Positions 46,429-54,408 of a stretch of 64,000 nt of DNA are shown piece by piece. How positions within the stretch are numbered: the stretch's first letter is position 1; each line of letters begins with the position of its first letter. Origin of the DNA: DAOPYU01 sp942493245 (GTDB taxonomy: Bacteria > Sumerlaeota > Sumerlaeia > UBA8349); assembly GCA_942493245.1 (NCBI GenBank), contig OW818685.1, positions 3,720,001 through 3,784,000 of the forward strand. Direction: 5' to 3'. The notes under the pieces were generated by a model. That model was not told where the DNA came from and ran no database searches. It worked only from the letters and a program-made list of their open reading frames with translations. The translations under genes and the position numbers were made by a program.

Positions 46429-46695
46429 TCAGAACGGCAGATACTCCTGCTGGGATTGTTGGGCGGTGAGGCGTGCCACCACCGCCTGGTGCCGTGCGCT
46501 CTCTGGGTGGCGCTCGAACAACCGCCGGGCAAGGGTCAGAGGGGAGAATTTGTCGCGCCCGACAACACGGTAGAAATCCTCCTTCGCACGCTTGAACGCC
46601 CGAGTCAGGCGGCGCGTTGGCCCGCCAAAGTAGATGCTCTCTTCGAGGGCGTTGTAGTAATCCACGAGGTTCTCAAACAGTTGCTGGTCGGACAT
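46429..46695 (-). CDS. Small helical protein, unknown
   Basis: 88 residues from the ATG at 46695 (TAAGGAGG upstream), MSDQQLFENLVDYYNALEES onward; basic and helical. First gene of the leftward unit that ends at 44840. Between 46696 and 47538 I see no supported gene. Confidence 0.6.
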   Translation of the reverse strand: MSDQQLFENLVDYYNALEESIYFGGPTRRLTRAFKRAKEDFYRVVGRDKFSPLTLARRLFERHPESARHQAVVARLTAQQSQQEYLPF

Positions 46696-47538
46696 GGTAA
46701 GCCTCCTTAGAGAAAAAGAATGAAAGGAATCAAAGATCCCACAAACACGCGCAAGCCCCCTGTTGGAAGGCATGTTCAACGGCCTGCGGAACACCTTCGA
46801 GACACAAAGTGAGACACTCAGGGGGAAAGAAAGTAAGGGCACAACGACGCAAGGTGAAAAGGATGTGAGGTGTTACGACGCTGATGCACAAGGGTTTAGA
46901 ACCCCCTGGGCAATTTTTGTGAGGGGTTTAATCTGGTTGGGGGCGCAAGTTGGGGGGTCTGGAAGGGGCCAAGTTCGCTAAATACACATTTAACGAAGTT
47001 GCGGAAGGCTGATTTCAGGGCGTTTATGACACCTCGACCATCCCGCCGTACGTGCACTCGGTAGAGCGTTGGGCTGTTACGGACGCTCTTGGACAACTCC
47101 GGGGGTGGGGCGGTAGAGTGGTATGCAGTGGACAGTTGTAGTGGGGCAAGTCCATGGACTGCTCAGCGCCCGTGGGGCCAGGGGGGCCACCCCACTCCGG
47201 GATTTTAGCCCCTTGGTCACCCAATAGTGAAATACCCAGGTCTTCATTTATAGGAGGGGGGCGTGTCCCCTTCTTCGCTTTTTGCCTTCCGGGGGAGTCT
47301 TCCTCTCCGCATCTGCGCCGAAAATTTTTTGACTTTTCACCTTCTCGACCCCCACCTGGGTGCCTCATCCACAGGTACAACAGCATAATTCCCGGTACCG
47401 TTTTATGGTCGAAAAGTGCTCGATGGGACCCCCAAAGGGTGGAATTCGCAGAAATGAGCAACTTTTTTTGTGAAAATTTAGGCGTGTTAAGTTTTCTTTA
47501 TAAGCGTAGTTGCCAATAAAATCAACGTTGTCCCAGTG

Positions 47539-47807
47539 TGTCACAGAGTTGATTTTAACTCTGTGACAGATAAGTCCTTTATTTTCTATGCTGTCACAGA
47601 GTGTCACAGAGGTCACAGAGTATATTGGAACAATGTGTGTGTGCGTTTGTACGTGCGTACATCGCGCGCGCATCGCGCACATGTGAGAGCAACACGGTTC
47701 AACTCTGTGACACTCTGTGACACTCTCGTACTTCGTTGATTTTATTTTGGATAAAGTGTCACGGAGTTAAAATCAACTCTGTGACAACTCTGTGACACTC
47801 TGTGACA
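47539..47807. repeat. Iteron-like cluster of CTCTGTGACA repeats, candidate replication origin
   Basis: Eleven copies of the 10-base unit CTCTGTGACA or its complement TGTCACAGAG, one with a single change. Minus-oriented copies: 47539, 47592, 47602, 47612 (partial), 47757; plus-oriented: 47557, 47703, 47713, 47775, 47786, 47798. Two copies of a perfect or near-perfect dyad (47539-47568 and 47757-47786) share a central GATTTT/AAAATC loop and face each other across 190 bases, and several units are tandem with no spacer. The cluster is AT-rich, intergenic, and lies upstream of ORFs transcribed leftward and downstream of the primase-helicase unit. This is the layout of a Rep-binding origin; no function is proven. 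Confidence 0.7.
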
Positions 47808-47909
47808 TCGTTGTTTTAATTAATCTTGCGATGGAACCGCTTTTGTAAAGAAAAAGAAATGTTAGCAAATTTCAGCATTTTGGCCTTTTGTTGTTTCCAG
47901 GGCAAAAAG

Positions 47910-47943
47910 ATCCCCGCGTGGCCGGAAAGCCGCGCGGGGGGAT
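47910..47943 (-). terminator. Terminator of the primase-helicase gene group
   Basis: TCCCCGCGTGGC pairs with GCCGCGCGGGGA (one mismatch); on the minus strand TCTTTTTGCC follows. It lies 34 bases after the stop of the MazZ-like frame. Confidence 0.8.
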
Positions 47944-47976
47944 GGGGGTTGGTCAGTCAAGTTGGTCACAGGTTGG

Positions 47977-48306
47977 TCAGTCAGGGTTGTCAAAGTCAAA
48001 CCACACGGCGATGGCGACCAGGAAGGCGGCGTTTGTCAGGGAATGTTCGAGGTGGTGGCGACCGGAGTCGGGATCAATGTCCTCCCCGAGTCTCCAGGCC
48101 TGGAGGTGTCGCTCCAGGGCGGCGTAGTAGCGGTTCTTGGCGTCGGGTACGGCTCTCCAGCCTTCGGGGGAGTATTTGTTGGCGCCGTAGGTCAGGACCG
48201 TTGCCAGGGACTTGAGTACTTCGGGTGGGATGAGGTCATACCGGAGTTTCCCGGAGTCCAGTTTGGCGCCTGGTGAGTGGGCGTTCTGGGGTTCTTGGCT
48301 GCTTCT
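47977..48306 (-). CDS. dATP/dGTP pyrophosphohydrolase-like protein (MazZ/DUF5664), no standard start codon
   Basis: The open frame after an in-frame TAG at 48307 reads SPGAKLDSGKLRYDLIPPEV, then LTYGANKYSPEGWRAV, NRYYAALERHLQAWRLGEDI and DPDSGRHHLEHSLTNAAFLV, ending at 47977. This is the conserved domain of phage all-alpha NTP pyrophosphohydrolases of the MazZ type, which remove dATP/dGTP pools; the active-site E..H and D..H pairs are kept. Within the frame there is no ATG, GTG or TTG before the conserved part; a CTG at 48261 is the only near-start. The upstream ORF (48236-48724) ends over it in another frame, so a ribosomal frameshift, a CTG start or a sequencing indel must be considered. 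Confidence 0.65.
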   Translation of the reverse strand, partial: RSSQEPQNAHSPGAKLDSGKLRYDLIPPEVLKSLATVLTYGANKYSPEGWRAVPDAKNRYYAALERHLQAWRLGEDIDPDSGRHHLEHSLTNAAFLVAIAVWFDFDNPD

Positions 48307-48724
48307 CTACCCGTCCGAGGGTGGGTTTTGCCTCTGGCGGGGCTGGATTCAAGGATTTGGGGGTGTTTCGGCTGTGGTGTGGACAGGTGTGGTCGGCGGC
48401 GATGATCTCCCTGTAGTGTTTGCAGGCGCCCCATTGGTCGAAGTCGTCACATGTGAGACAGATTTTCGGACGCTTCAGATCTTTGGCCAGGTTGATGACC
48501 GCGGGCGCCTCGGGTGTTTCGCCCATGGCAAGGTTGATGACCGCGGATGCCTCGGGTGTTTTACTCCTGGCCAGGCAGAGTACGATGGACTCCTCTGGCG
48601 TTCGGCCCATTGACTGGAGTTTGTCCTCTGGGATGGCGGTCGTCTTGTGGATCTTGAATCCCCCTGGCATGTCGATCTCTGTCCCGGCCAGGGTTTCGAC
48701 TTCCTTTGGTTCTTTCTCGTTCAT
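48236..48724 (-). CDS. Hypothetical cysteine-containing protein, possibly fused by frameshift to the MazZ-like domain
   Basis: 162 residues beginning MNEKEPKEVETLAGTEIDMP. It contains three near-copies of a 17-19-residue unit (EASAVINLAMGETPEAPAVI region) and a Cys/His group KICLTCDDFDQWGACKHY then HTCPHH that may bind zinc. The last 30 residues are proline/arginine-rich and overlap the MazZ-like frame, so they may be read out of frame and the true product could continue into that domain. ATGA overlap with the preceding gene. Confidence 0.55.
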   Translation of the reverse strand: MNEKEPKEVETLAGTEIDMPGGFKIHKTTAIPEDKLQSMGRTPEESIVLCLARSKTPEASAVINLAMGETPEAPAVINLAKDLKRPKICLTCDDFDQWGACKHYREIIAADHTCPHHSRNTPKSLNPAPPEAKPTLGRVEKQPRTPERPLTRRQTGLRETPV

Positions 48725-49020
48725 GCTTCGGCGTCCTTTCTCTCTCGGGGTAGGGCGCGGTCACAGCGTGGGTCTCCAATGCAAACGTGGTCGCCAGCCT
48801 CGCAGAATCGTCTGCCTTCGTACCATGAGCGGTAAAAGCAATGCCCGTCTGGTGGGGGGATTTGGCGCGGTTCGAAGTGCATTTTGCACCTTGGGTTGTC
48901 GAAGCCGACCCATTTCTTTTTCAGCCGGCACTGGTCGTAGGCGCCAAAGTGTATGCACTGGTTGCATTTCGCGTCGTCCATGTCCCATTTGCGCCAGTTT
49001 CTTTCCGATTTCTCGTTCAT
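48721..49020 (-). CDS. Small cysteine-rich protein, unknown
   Basis: 99 residues from the ATG at 49020 (GAGGAAG upstream), MNEKSERNWRKWDMDDAKCN onward. At least eight cysteines in CxxC and C-x-H contexts (KCNQCIHFG, CKMHFEP, GHCFYRSW, HVCIGDPRC) indicate one or two structural metal sites. Overlaps its neighbours by 4 bases on both sides. No family recognised. Confidence 0.6.
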   Translation of the reverse strand: MNEKSERNWRKWDMDDAKCNQCIHFGAYDQCRLKKKWVGFDNPRCKMHFEPRQIPPPDGHCFYRSWYEGRRFCEAGDHVCIGDPRCDRALPRERKDAEA

Positions 49021-49223
49021 TCTTCCTCGGCCTCCCGTTCTTTCCAGTCTGGCGCCAATTTCCAGTAGGCGCATGCCGATCGGCCAGGGATTGTTGGAAT
49101 CGGATCTCCGCAGACGGCATAACAGAGCGCGTCGTCTGCGTGGTTTGTTCCCCGGGCGGGTGTGGCGATGAATCGGCAGTTGCGGCAGTTATGCTCCTCC
49201 GGCCCTTTCTCTTTCTCTACCAT
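49017..49223 (-). CDS. Small cysteine-rich protein, unknown
   Basis: 68 residues, MVEKEKGPEEHNCRNCRFIA onward, with NCRNC, LCYAVCGD and a final SACAYW, a pattern like that of the next gene, so the two may be distant paralogues. Coupled by ATGA overlap. Confidence 0.55.
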   Translation of the reverse strand: MVEKEKGPEEHNCRNCRFIATPARGTNHADDALCYAVCGDPIPTIPGRSACAYWKLAPDWKEREAEEE

Positions 49224-49244
49224 TTCGTTTTCCCCTTTCTATCT

Positions 49245-51419
49245 TCATTGCCCCCTCAGTGAATCCCATACGGGGTCGCTGAGTGGTGGCAGAACGTGAA
49301 ACCGAATTCGCTGTCCATCTACGCGTTGTTGTGTTTGGAAGTCCTGATACCTTTCCTGCGTTTTCATTCTTTTCAGTTCCTGGCCAAGTTTGATTTGGGC
49401 GGATTGCAGGTTTTTCATTCCTGCTTTCATCTGGAAATCCAGGGCCATTTCATCCCGGATGATGATCTGCGGGTTGTCCTGCCAGTCCCCGTTTTGGACG
49501 CTCGGGTGAACCCAGGACATTGGCACTTCCCCGTTCTCGATCAGGTCGGCCAGGAATCGTTGGGCGGGATTCAGTGAACTCACGATCTGTTCTCTGAGTG
49601 CCTCTGTTTGCGGTATGTTGTGCCTGGGTTTCCACTTCCCGATGTCGCGGTTTTTCAATTCATAGAGCATGGCCTTCAGTCCGCCGTTTTTCATCTGTGC
49701 GATGACCATGTTCCAGAATTTTTCGTCGTCCTGGTGTGTTGGAAGGACATTGAACACCGCGTATCGGCGTTCGTCAGGTGTGGCCGGGATAACCCAGTTG
49801 GCGTTGGACGTGATCAGCAGGTGCATGAAGTTATTTACGAAGTAGGCGTCCTTGCCCTTTGGTTCAATCCGCAAGACTGGCGACGTGATCCGGTCCTTCA
49901 GGATCTCCTGGCCTTCTTTGTCGCCGGCCCAGGTGATCTCGTTCACCAGGCAGAAAACGCATTCCTCCATGTAGGCATTGAATTGCGTCGTGAGATGCTG
50001 GCCTCCCGATCCGTTTTGTCCGTGCGCCCCGGCGATATAGCACAGATGGTCCCCTATGATGCTTTTCCCGCATCCCTTTCCCCCGCGCAGTACGAGGGCA
50101 ACGCCTGGCAGGTCTGCCGGGTATTGGACCAGGTGTGCCATCCAGTTCATGAGGTAATTGAAGTGTTCCTCGGCGTGTTCCGGCCCGTCGGCCATTGCGA
50201 TGTTTTCATAGATGTGGTTGCGCAGCAGGGACCAGTCGCCTGGTTCAGGTTCAACGGCCCACCCCTGCCAGAGATTCAGGTAGTCTGTGCCGCACGTGTT
50301 CGTAGGGTCAAACACGTAGCCCTTGCTGTAGTTTCGTCGTTTTTTCCACCCAAGCCAGATTTTGGCGGCGTTCTTTGCCTTCACGCCGTTTGGCGTTTGG
50401 ATCTCCAGTTCATCGTTCTCGTGGTAGTCAACGAAACTTGCTTTTTCGTAACTCGTGTAGCGTTTGTATCCCCGTGCGTCGTTTTCCTGCCGGAAGATGT
50501 GCAATCGGCCATGCCCGAGAGCGGTACACCATTCCTTGTTCATTTGTGTCATTCGTTCTACCAGAATCTTTGACGGGTCGGGTTCAAGATCGGTCGTATC
50601 TTCTGTCTTCGGCTTCTTCTCCCGCGTTTTCTTCTTGGGCGTTTCCGGTTGTGGCACATCCTGGAATTCCGAGATGGATTTGCTTCCTACTTTTCCCTCG
50701 GCGTACTGGTACGCATTGTTAGCGATTTTGGCTCCGTCTTGTTCCAGGTTGTGTTTGTCGTTGTACTCTGTCAGTATCTCCGCGATTTTCTCTTCCGAGA
50801 GTCCCCTGTCCCTCATGCCGAGTGCCAGTTCGTAGAGAAAATTGTTCCTGTTTCCCTTCTCTGGCGGTGTCAGGTTTTGCATAGCCGATTCCGCGCGTTC
50901 GACTTCGATCGGATCGTCCTTTGGGACGATTTGCTGGTCTGAGTCGTCCCTGTGTTTTTCGCTCTTTGGAAGTGGCAGGCGGTCCTTGAGCCATTGCGGC
51001 GCATCGAGGATCTGGATTTCTTTGATGACTTTGTAGCCGGGTGAGGGCGGACAGACGACATATCCGCCCTGGCTTCTGATGTCGATCCCTGGCCCCAGGC
51101 CGTTGTGGGCGCTCGTGGAACACCGCGTTTTTCCCTTGAAGTAGAGATGGAGTCCCCCGCTCTTTGTTTGGACCGTGTAGGTTTCGGGTTCTCCGCCGTT
51201 CTGGGCGCAGAGTTCCTGCCAGGACTTGATGCCGTTTGGGCCGTTCTTCACGTCCAGGTCAACAACGATCAGTTTGGTCTTTCCGGTGTCTATGCCGAAG
51301 TTGTAGCCGGCCTCGGCCCATTTCCTGTGCTGTTCCTTGTCATTTGACGATTTCTTCGGCCATTCTTTCAGCGCCGGCGTGAGTTTCTTTGTCAGTGGGA
51401 TGCAGTACGGTGCCGACAT
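49245..51419 (-). CDS. Bifunctional primase-polymerase / SF3-type helicase replication protein
   Basis: 724 residues from the ATG at 51419 (AAGGAAG upstream; the longer frame to 51536 lacks support). The N-terminal Prim-Pol (archaeo-eukaryotic primase) domain shows the metal site VDLD (Asp54, Asp56), SGGLHLYF (His91) and a third motif GIDIRSQGGYVV (Asp113). The middle part (about 200-330) is a linker with a primase-C-terminal-like segment EKGNRNNFLYELALGMRDRG. The C-terminal P4/D5-type helicase (about 420-640) has Walker A GGKGCGKS near 448, a FCLVNEITWAGDKEG Walker B region and a sensor ITSNANWVIPA. Such proteins start and unwind replication of phage P4-like elements and integrative plasmids at an iteron origin, and an iteron-like cluster lies 1.4 kb downstream. 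Confidence 0.92.
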   Translation of the reverse strand: MSAPYCIPLTKKLTPALKEWPKKSSNDKEQHRKWAEAGYNFGIDTGKTKLIVVDLDVKNGPNGIKSWQELCAQNGGEPETYTVQTKSGGLHLYFKGKTRCSTSAHNGLGPGIDIRSQGGYVVCPPSPGYKVIKEIQILDAPQWLKDRLPLPKSEKHRDDSDQQIVPKDDPIEVERAESAMQNLTPPEKGNRNNFLYELALGMRDRGLSEEKIAEILTEYNDKHNLEQDGAKIANNAYQYAEGKVGSKSISEFQDVPQPETPKKKTREKKPKTEDTTDLEPDPSKILVERMTQMNKEWCTALGHGRLHIFRQENDARGYKRYTSYEKASFVDYHENDELEIQTPNGVKAKNAAKIWLGWKKRRNYSKGYVFDPTNTCGTDYLNLWQGWAVEPEPGDWSLLRNHIYENIAMADGPEHAEEHFNYLMNWMAHLVQYPADLPGVALVLRGGKGCGKSIIGDHLCYIAGAHGQNGSGGQHLTTQFNAYMEECVFCLVNEITWAGDKEGQEILKDRITSPVLRIEPKGKDAYFVNNFMHLLITSNANWVIPATPDERRYAVFNVLPTHQDDEKFWNMVIAQMKNGGLKAMLYELKNRDIGKWKPRHNIPQTEALREQIVSSLNPAQRFLADLIENGEVPMSWVHPSVQNGDWQDNPQIIIRDEMALDFQMKAGMKNLQSAQIKLGQELKRMKTQERYQDFQTQQRVDGQRIRFHVLPPLSDPVWDSLRGQ

Positions 51420-51516
51420 TCTGTTTCTTCCTTTTCGATGATGAACTGGAGGATGGATCGGAGCATGAGTCCTGCGAGGGAACTGTGTTGCCTTGTGACA
51501 TGGTCGGCGATTTTGT

Positions 51517-51792
51517 TCAGGTTGCGCGCGCGGCAAACAGCCGGGTCTTCAGAGATTGAATCGCATCCGCCATTTCCAGACTCGAAACCTTGAGAGTGCC
51601 GCGCAGGTGAGCCATCAGCAGTTCGCTGGCCGCACCTCCCTCGTCATTGAAAATCATCCTGCATTTGCGTTCGAACGCACCGGGGGCGTCCACCCGGATC
51701 AATTCCGCCCCAGCAGCCAGAATGGCCGCTCCGCCCAAGTACTCTGAAACAGCCAACTCATTCGATTTCTCACGATCTCTTCGCCCAATCAT
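51517..51792 (-). CDS. Hypothetical protein
   Basis: 91 residues, MIGRRDREKSNELAVSEYLG onward, helical. It overlaps the upstream HTH gene by 4 bases and precedes the primase gene by about 97 bases. No family recognised; position between an HTH protein and the replication gene suggests an early regulatory or accessory function. Confidence 0.55.
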   Translation of the reverse strand: MIGRRDREKSNELAVSEYLGGAAILAAGAELIRVDAPGAFERKCRMIFNDEGGAASELLMAHLRGTLKVSSLEMADAIQSLKTRLFAARAT

Positions 51793-52124
51793 TTCCGGCC
51801 TCCTCTTTCAAGCAAGTTGCGCACAATCTCACCCCGTCCGATCTTGCGAGACCCCTCAAGCAGTCTCAGCAGGTCCGTCTTGTGGACGCGCCCGTGCAAC
51901 CGGCGTACGGGAAGCTTGTCCGGATCGTCCGCGCAACGCCCCAGCCACGACTGTAGGCCGCGCACAGACCGCCCGCACAACCTCGCCGCCTCGGCCAGGG
52001 ACAGGTACGCCGGGTCAACCGGTTTTCCCGTCTTCCGGTCCACCAGGATCGAGATTCTGGAGTTCAGATCACTGAGTTGGGATTGGATCTCTTGAAGGGT
52101 TTTGTGTAACAGGGTGTCGTTCAT
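51789..52124 (-). CDS. MerR/excisionase-like helix-turn-helix protein
   Basis: 111 residues. After a coiled-coil-like N-terminus (LQEIQSQLSDLNSRISIL) comes a winged-helix DNA-binding module YLSLAEAARLCGRSVRGLQS followed by PVRRLHGRVHKTDLLRLL, as in excisionase/MerR-type proteins that recognise att arms or promoters. With the integrase present, it is the best candidate for the element's recombination directionality factor, or alternatively for the regulator of the replication operon, of which it is the first gene. Confidence 0.7.
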   Translation of the reverse strand: MNDTLLHKTLQEIQSQLSDLNSRISILVDRKTGKPVDPAYLSLAEAARLCGRSVRGLQSWLGRCADDPDKLPVRRLHGRVHKTDLLRLLEGSRKIGRGEIVRNLLERGGRK

Positions 52125-52210
52125 GCGCTCTTGCTCCGTTAAAGTGTGCAGCCTTAAATCTTGCTCTGCACAGATCTACGGTGAACGTTCACGCTATGAA
52201 GGTGGAAAAA

Positions 52211-52253
52211 AGAAAAACCCCCGAAATTCCCTTATTTTTCGGGGGTGAAAAAA
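52211..52253. terminator. Bidirectional terminator between the 52307 gene and the replication operon
   Basis: ACCCCCGAAA pairs with TTTCGGGGGT across a 10-base loop, with A-runs on the left (T on the minus strand) and an A-run on the right. Confidence 0.85.
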
Positions 52254-52306
52254 ATACACTTTCCACGATGCTCAATTATATTTTCCACGATCCTCCGGAG
52301 GACCGC

Positions 52307-53641
52307 TTACCGAGACCCATTTGTGGTCCTAACTTGACCCATATCAGCAGCACCACGTCCGCCATATCGTCGATCTACCAGCGCAAATCTATCGACGCGA
52401 TAGACTTTATCCCTGAAATCATATTTGATGGGGCAATTTGATAGGTTGACTATTTTCTCTAGTTTTCGACGGATGTTCTTGACGGCCGACTTGACATCAA
52501 TCGAAGACTTTGTTTCGCGCGATTTATACTTGTCTGGATTCACTGATCCTGTTTCGGCTAAGTGCAAAAGCAGATACCAATTCACATTGGGTTTTCTTGC
52601 CTTTTTGTCCCAAAACTCAGCCCCCTCGCATGTCAATGTTTTGATAACTTTCCCCCGTGCTTCAATGCGCAATGTTGAGTCATCCATAAAGGCAACCTTT
52701 ACATCTCCCCAAGTATAGTCGGGGAATTTTCCCTCCTCATCCTGTACCCCGTCAGGTTGATTTTCCGTTTTATCGGCCAATTTTTCGGGTTCCGCCGTCT
52801 TGGGCGGGTCGGCATCGATAAGACCGGCCTCGCATAATATGTCCTTCAGACTCCGCGCGCCCGGAATGTGTGCTCTTTGCTCCCACTTCGTTACTGCATC
52901 GACAAACTCCCGCATACGATTATCATTATTCGGGGCTATGCCATATGTCTCCTCAATATTTTTGACTCTGTAACGCAACAGAACTTCATTCTGTATCGCC
53001 TCGTGAATTTTCAGAACATCGAAAAGTCTCCTTGGTAAGTCGGTGTGGTTTTCTCCAGTGAGTATTTCCCTCTCAAAACTCGACTTTTCGTACGGCGATA
53101 AACCCAGATCATTTTCTTCGCATTCGATAATTTTCCTTTCCATCTCAATCATTTTCTCCATTTCTTCAGGAGACATCTGCTCTAATACGATGATGAGCTC
53201 ACAGGTAAGTCGCCTTTTCGGCCATGTCGCTTCCCACTCGTCTTGTGGTTTCCGTTTTGTTTTTTCATCCCACCATATTCTCTCCCATTCCGTCCAGAAA
53301 TAGAATCTTTCTGGGAACAAGTGTTCCATGGACGTCTTATAAAATGAAAAACGCGTCTCCATTTGTTCTGTCCAAGGTTCCAATATCGTGGGGACGGAGC
53401 TCAGCAATTCAGCTTTCTCGATGTATTCTTCGTTCTCGGAAGGATAGCAAATCCTCATAGCCAACTCCCAGATCTCGGAAGCCAGACGTTTGGTACTTTC
53501 CTCGTCCAAATTTTGTCCAGTCCTCTTGGCCATTTCTCTCACTCGCGTGAGAAGCCGTTCGGTTACTTCTTCCGGACACCTGTTCATAGGCACAATATGC
53601 GATATTACCTGGTCCTCAAAAGGTATGTAGATGTCACTCAT
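52307..53641 (-). CDS. Large protein of unknown family with C-terminal winged-helix-like domain
   Basis: 444 residues, MSDIYIPFEDQVISHIVPMN onward. Residues 1-280 are helical, charged and rich in Trp/Glu, with no family recognised. About 320-440 look like a beta-strand lead (DVKVAFMDDSTLRIEA) followed by a winged helix of the OmpR type: NWYLLLHLAETGSV, then IDVKSAVKNIRRKLEKI and KYDFRDKVYRVDRF. The last 20 residues are glycine/arginine-rich. It has its own terminator and no nearby partner. It may be a DNA-binding regulator or a replication/partition protein; the sequence gives no more. Confidence 0.65.
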   Translation of the reverse strand: MSDIYIPFEDQVISHIVPMNRCPEEVTERLLTRVREMAKRTGQNLDEESTKRLASEIWELAMRICYPSENEEYIEKAELLSSVPTILEPWTEQMETRFSFYKTSMEHLFPERFYFWTEWERIWWDEKTKRKPQDEWEATWPKRRLTCELIIVLEQMSPEEMEKMIEMERKIIECEENDLGLSPYEKSSFEREILTGENHTDLPRRLFDVLKIHEAIQNEVLLRYRVKNIEETYGIAPNNDNRMREFVDAVTKWEQRAHIPGARSLKDILCEAGLIDADPPKTAEPEKLADKTENQPDGVQDEEGKFPDYTWGDVKVAFMDDSTLRIEARGKVIKTLTCEGAEFWDKKARKPNVNWYLLLHLAETGSVNPDKYKSRETKSSIDVKSAVKNIRRKLEKIVNLSNCPIKYDFRDKVYRVDRFALVDRRYGGRGAADMGQVRTTNGSR

Positions 53642-54116
53642 GACAAACTCGCTCCGCTACAATAATTCGATTCAAGGCAAAAAAGAAGGATGACCCGATA
53701 GTTCCCAAACCCCCACACACAAATGTAGCCGTTCTGGCCCACTTGTGCAAACTGATTCCCCGTCCGTCACAGAACAAGCGTTAGTCGAATAGATCCAAGA
53801 GCATACGGATGTCCCCTGCCTGCTCTGAGGGTTTTGGGGGTAAAAGCACGTGCAAGATCGGGGGGCTCGCAGAGTGTGAAACTCAAAATCTGTAGAACTG
53901 TGCGTGGCATGATCCCTGATACAAGCGCTCCTGACAATCGCCACCTGCCCGCAAGTCAAAATGCCAACCCGGATCTGCGTCTTGAGCACGTTCTCGGAAT
54001 GGTTGCGAGACTTCTTGATGCGCAGATGTTGATTGCTCCGTTTGAATTACAACACGATTGACCGCTTAAATGGTCGATCTCAAAGGAAATCAGACTTTCT
54101 GCTTGCCCGGACCGTC

Positions 54117-54262
54117 AAGGTCTGGTAAGAAATCTTACCATGAATGAATGATCTCTCCGGGCGCCGGTCGAAGTTGGGGGGCGGAGCGGCGGGGAAATGG
54201 GGTGCGCAGGCCCCAAAAAAAGGAAGCGTTCGTTTCCAGGCGGTTACCGGGAAGGGATCTGC
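54117..54262 (+). repeat. Upstream repeat shared (inverted) with 42306-42450
   Basis: Second copy of the conserved upstream segment, 147-292 bases before the FGE-like gene at 54409. In the stretch 53642-54408 nothing else is supported; frames there are short and lack ribosome sites. Confidence 0.55.
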
Positions 54263-54408
54263 AAGGACTTCATCGGGGATGCGTTGGCTTCGATTCGAGG
54301 CGGTCACTTGGGTTCGAAGCGGGTGTCGGAATGGGTGTCTTGTATTTTCGCGGACGAGGAGCCATGTGGCCGGTCCGGACAGGTGAGTTTTCAGGAAGGA
54401 GTCGTGAG

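Noticed and set aside
47154..47519. 121-codon plus-strand frame in the intergenic region
   Set aside because: No ribosome site, no domain, low-complexity proline-rich start; the region is best read as noncoding.
47539..47807. CRISPR-like short repeats
   Set aside because: The units are only 10-12 bases, occur in both orientations and often without spacers; an iteron or dyad cluster fits better.
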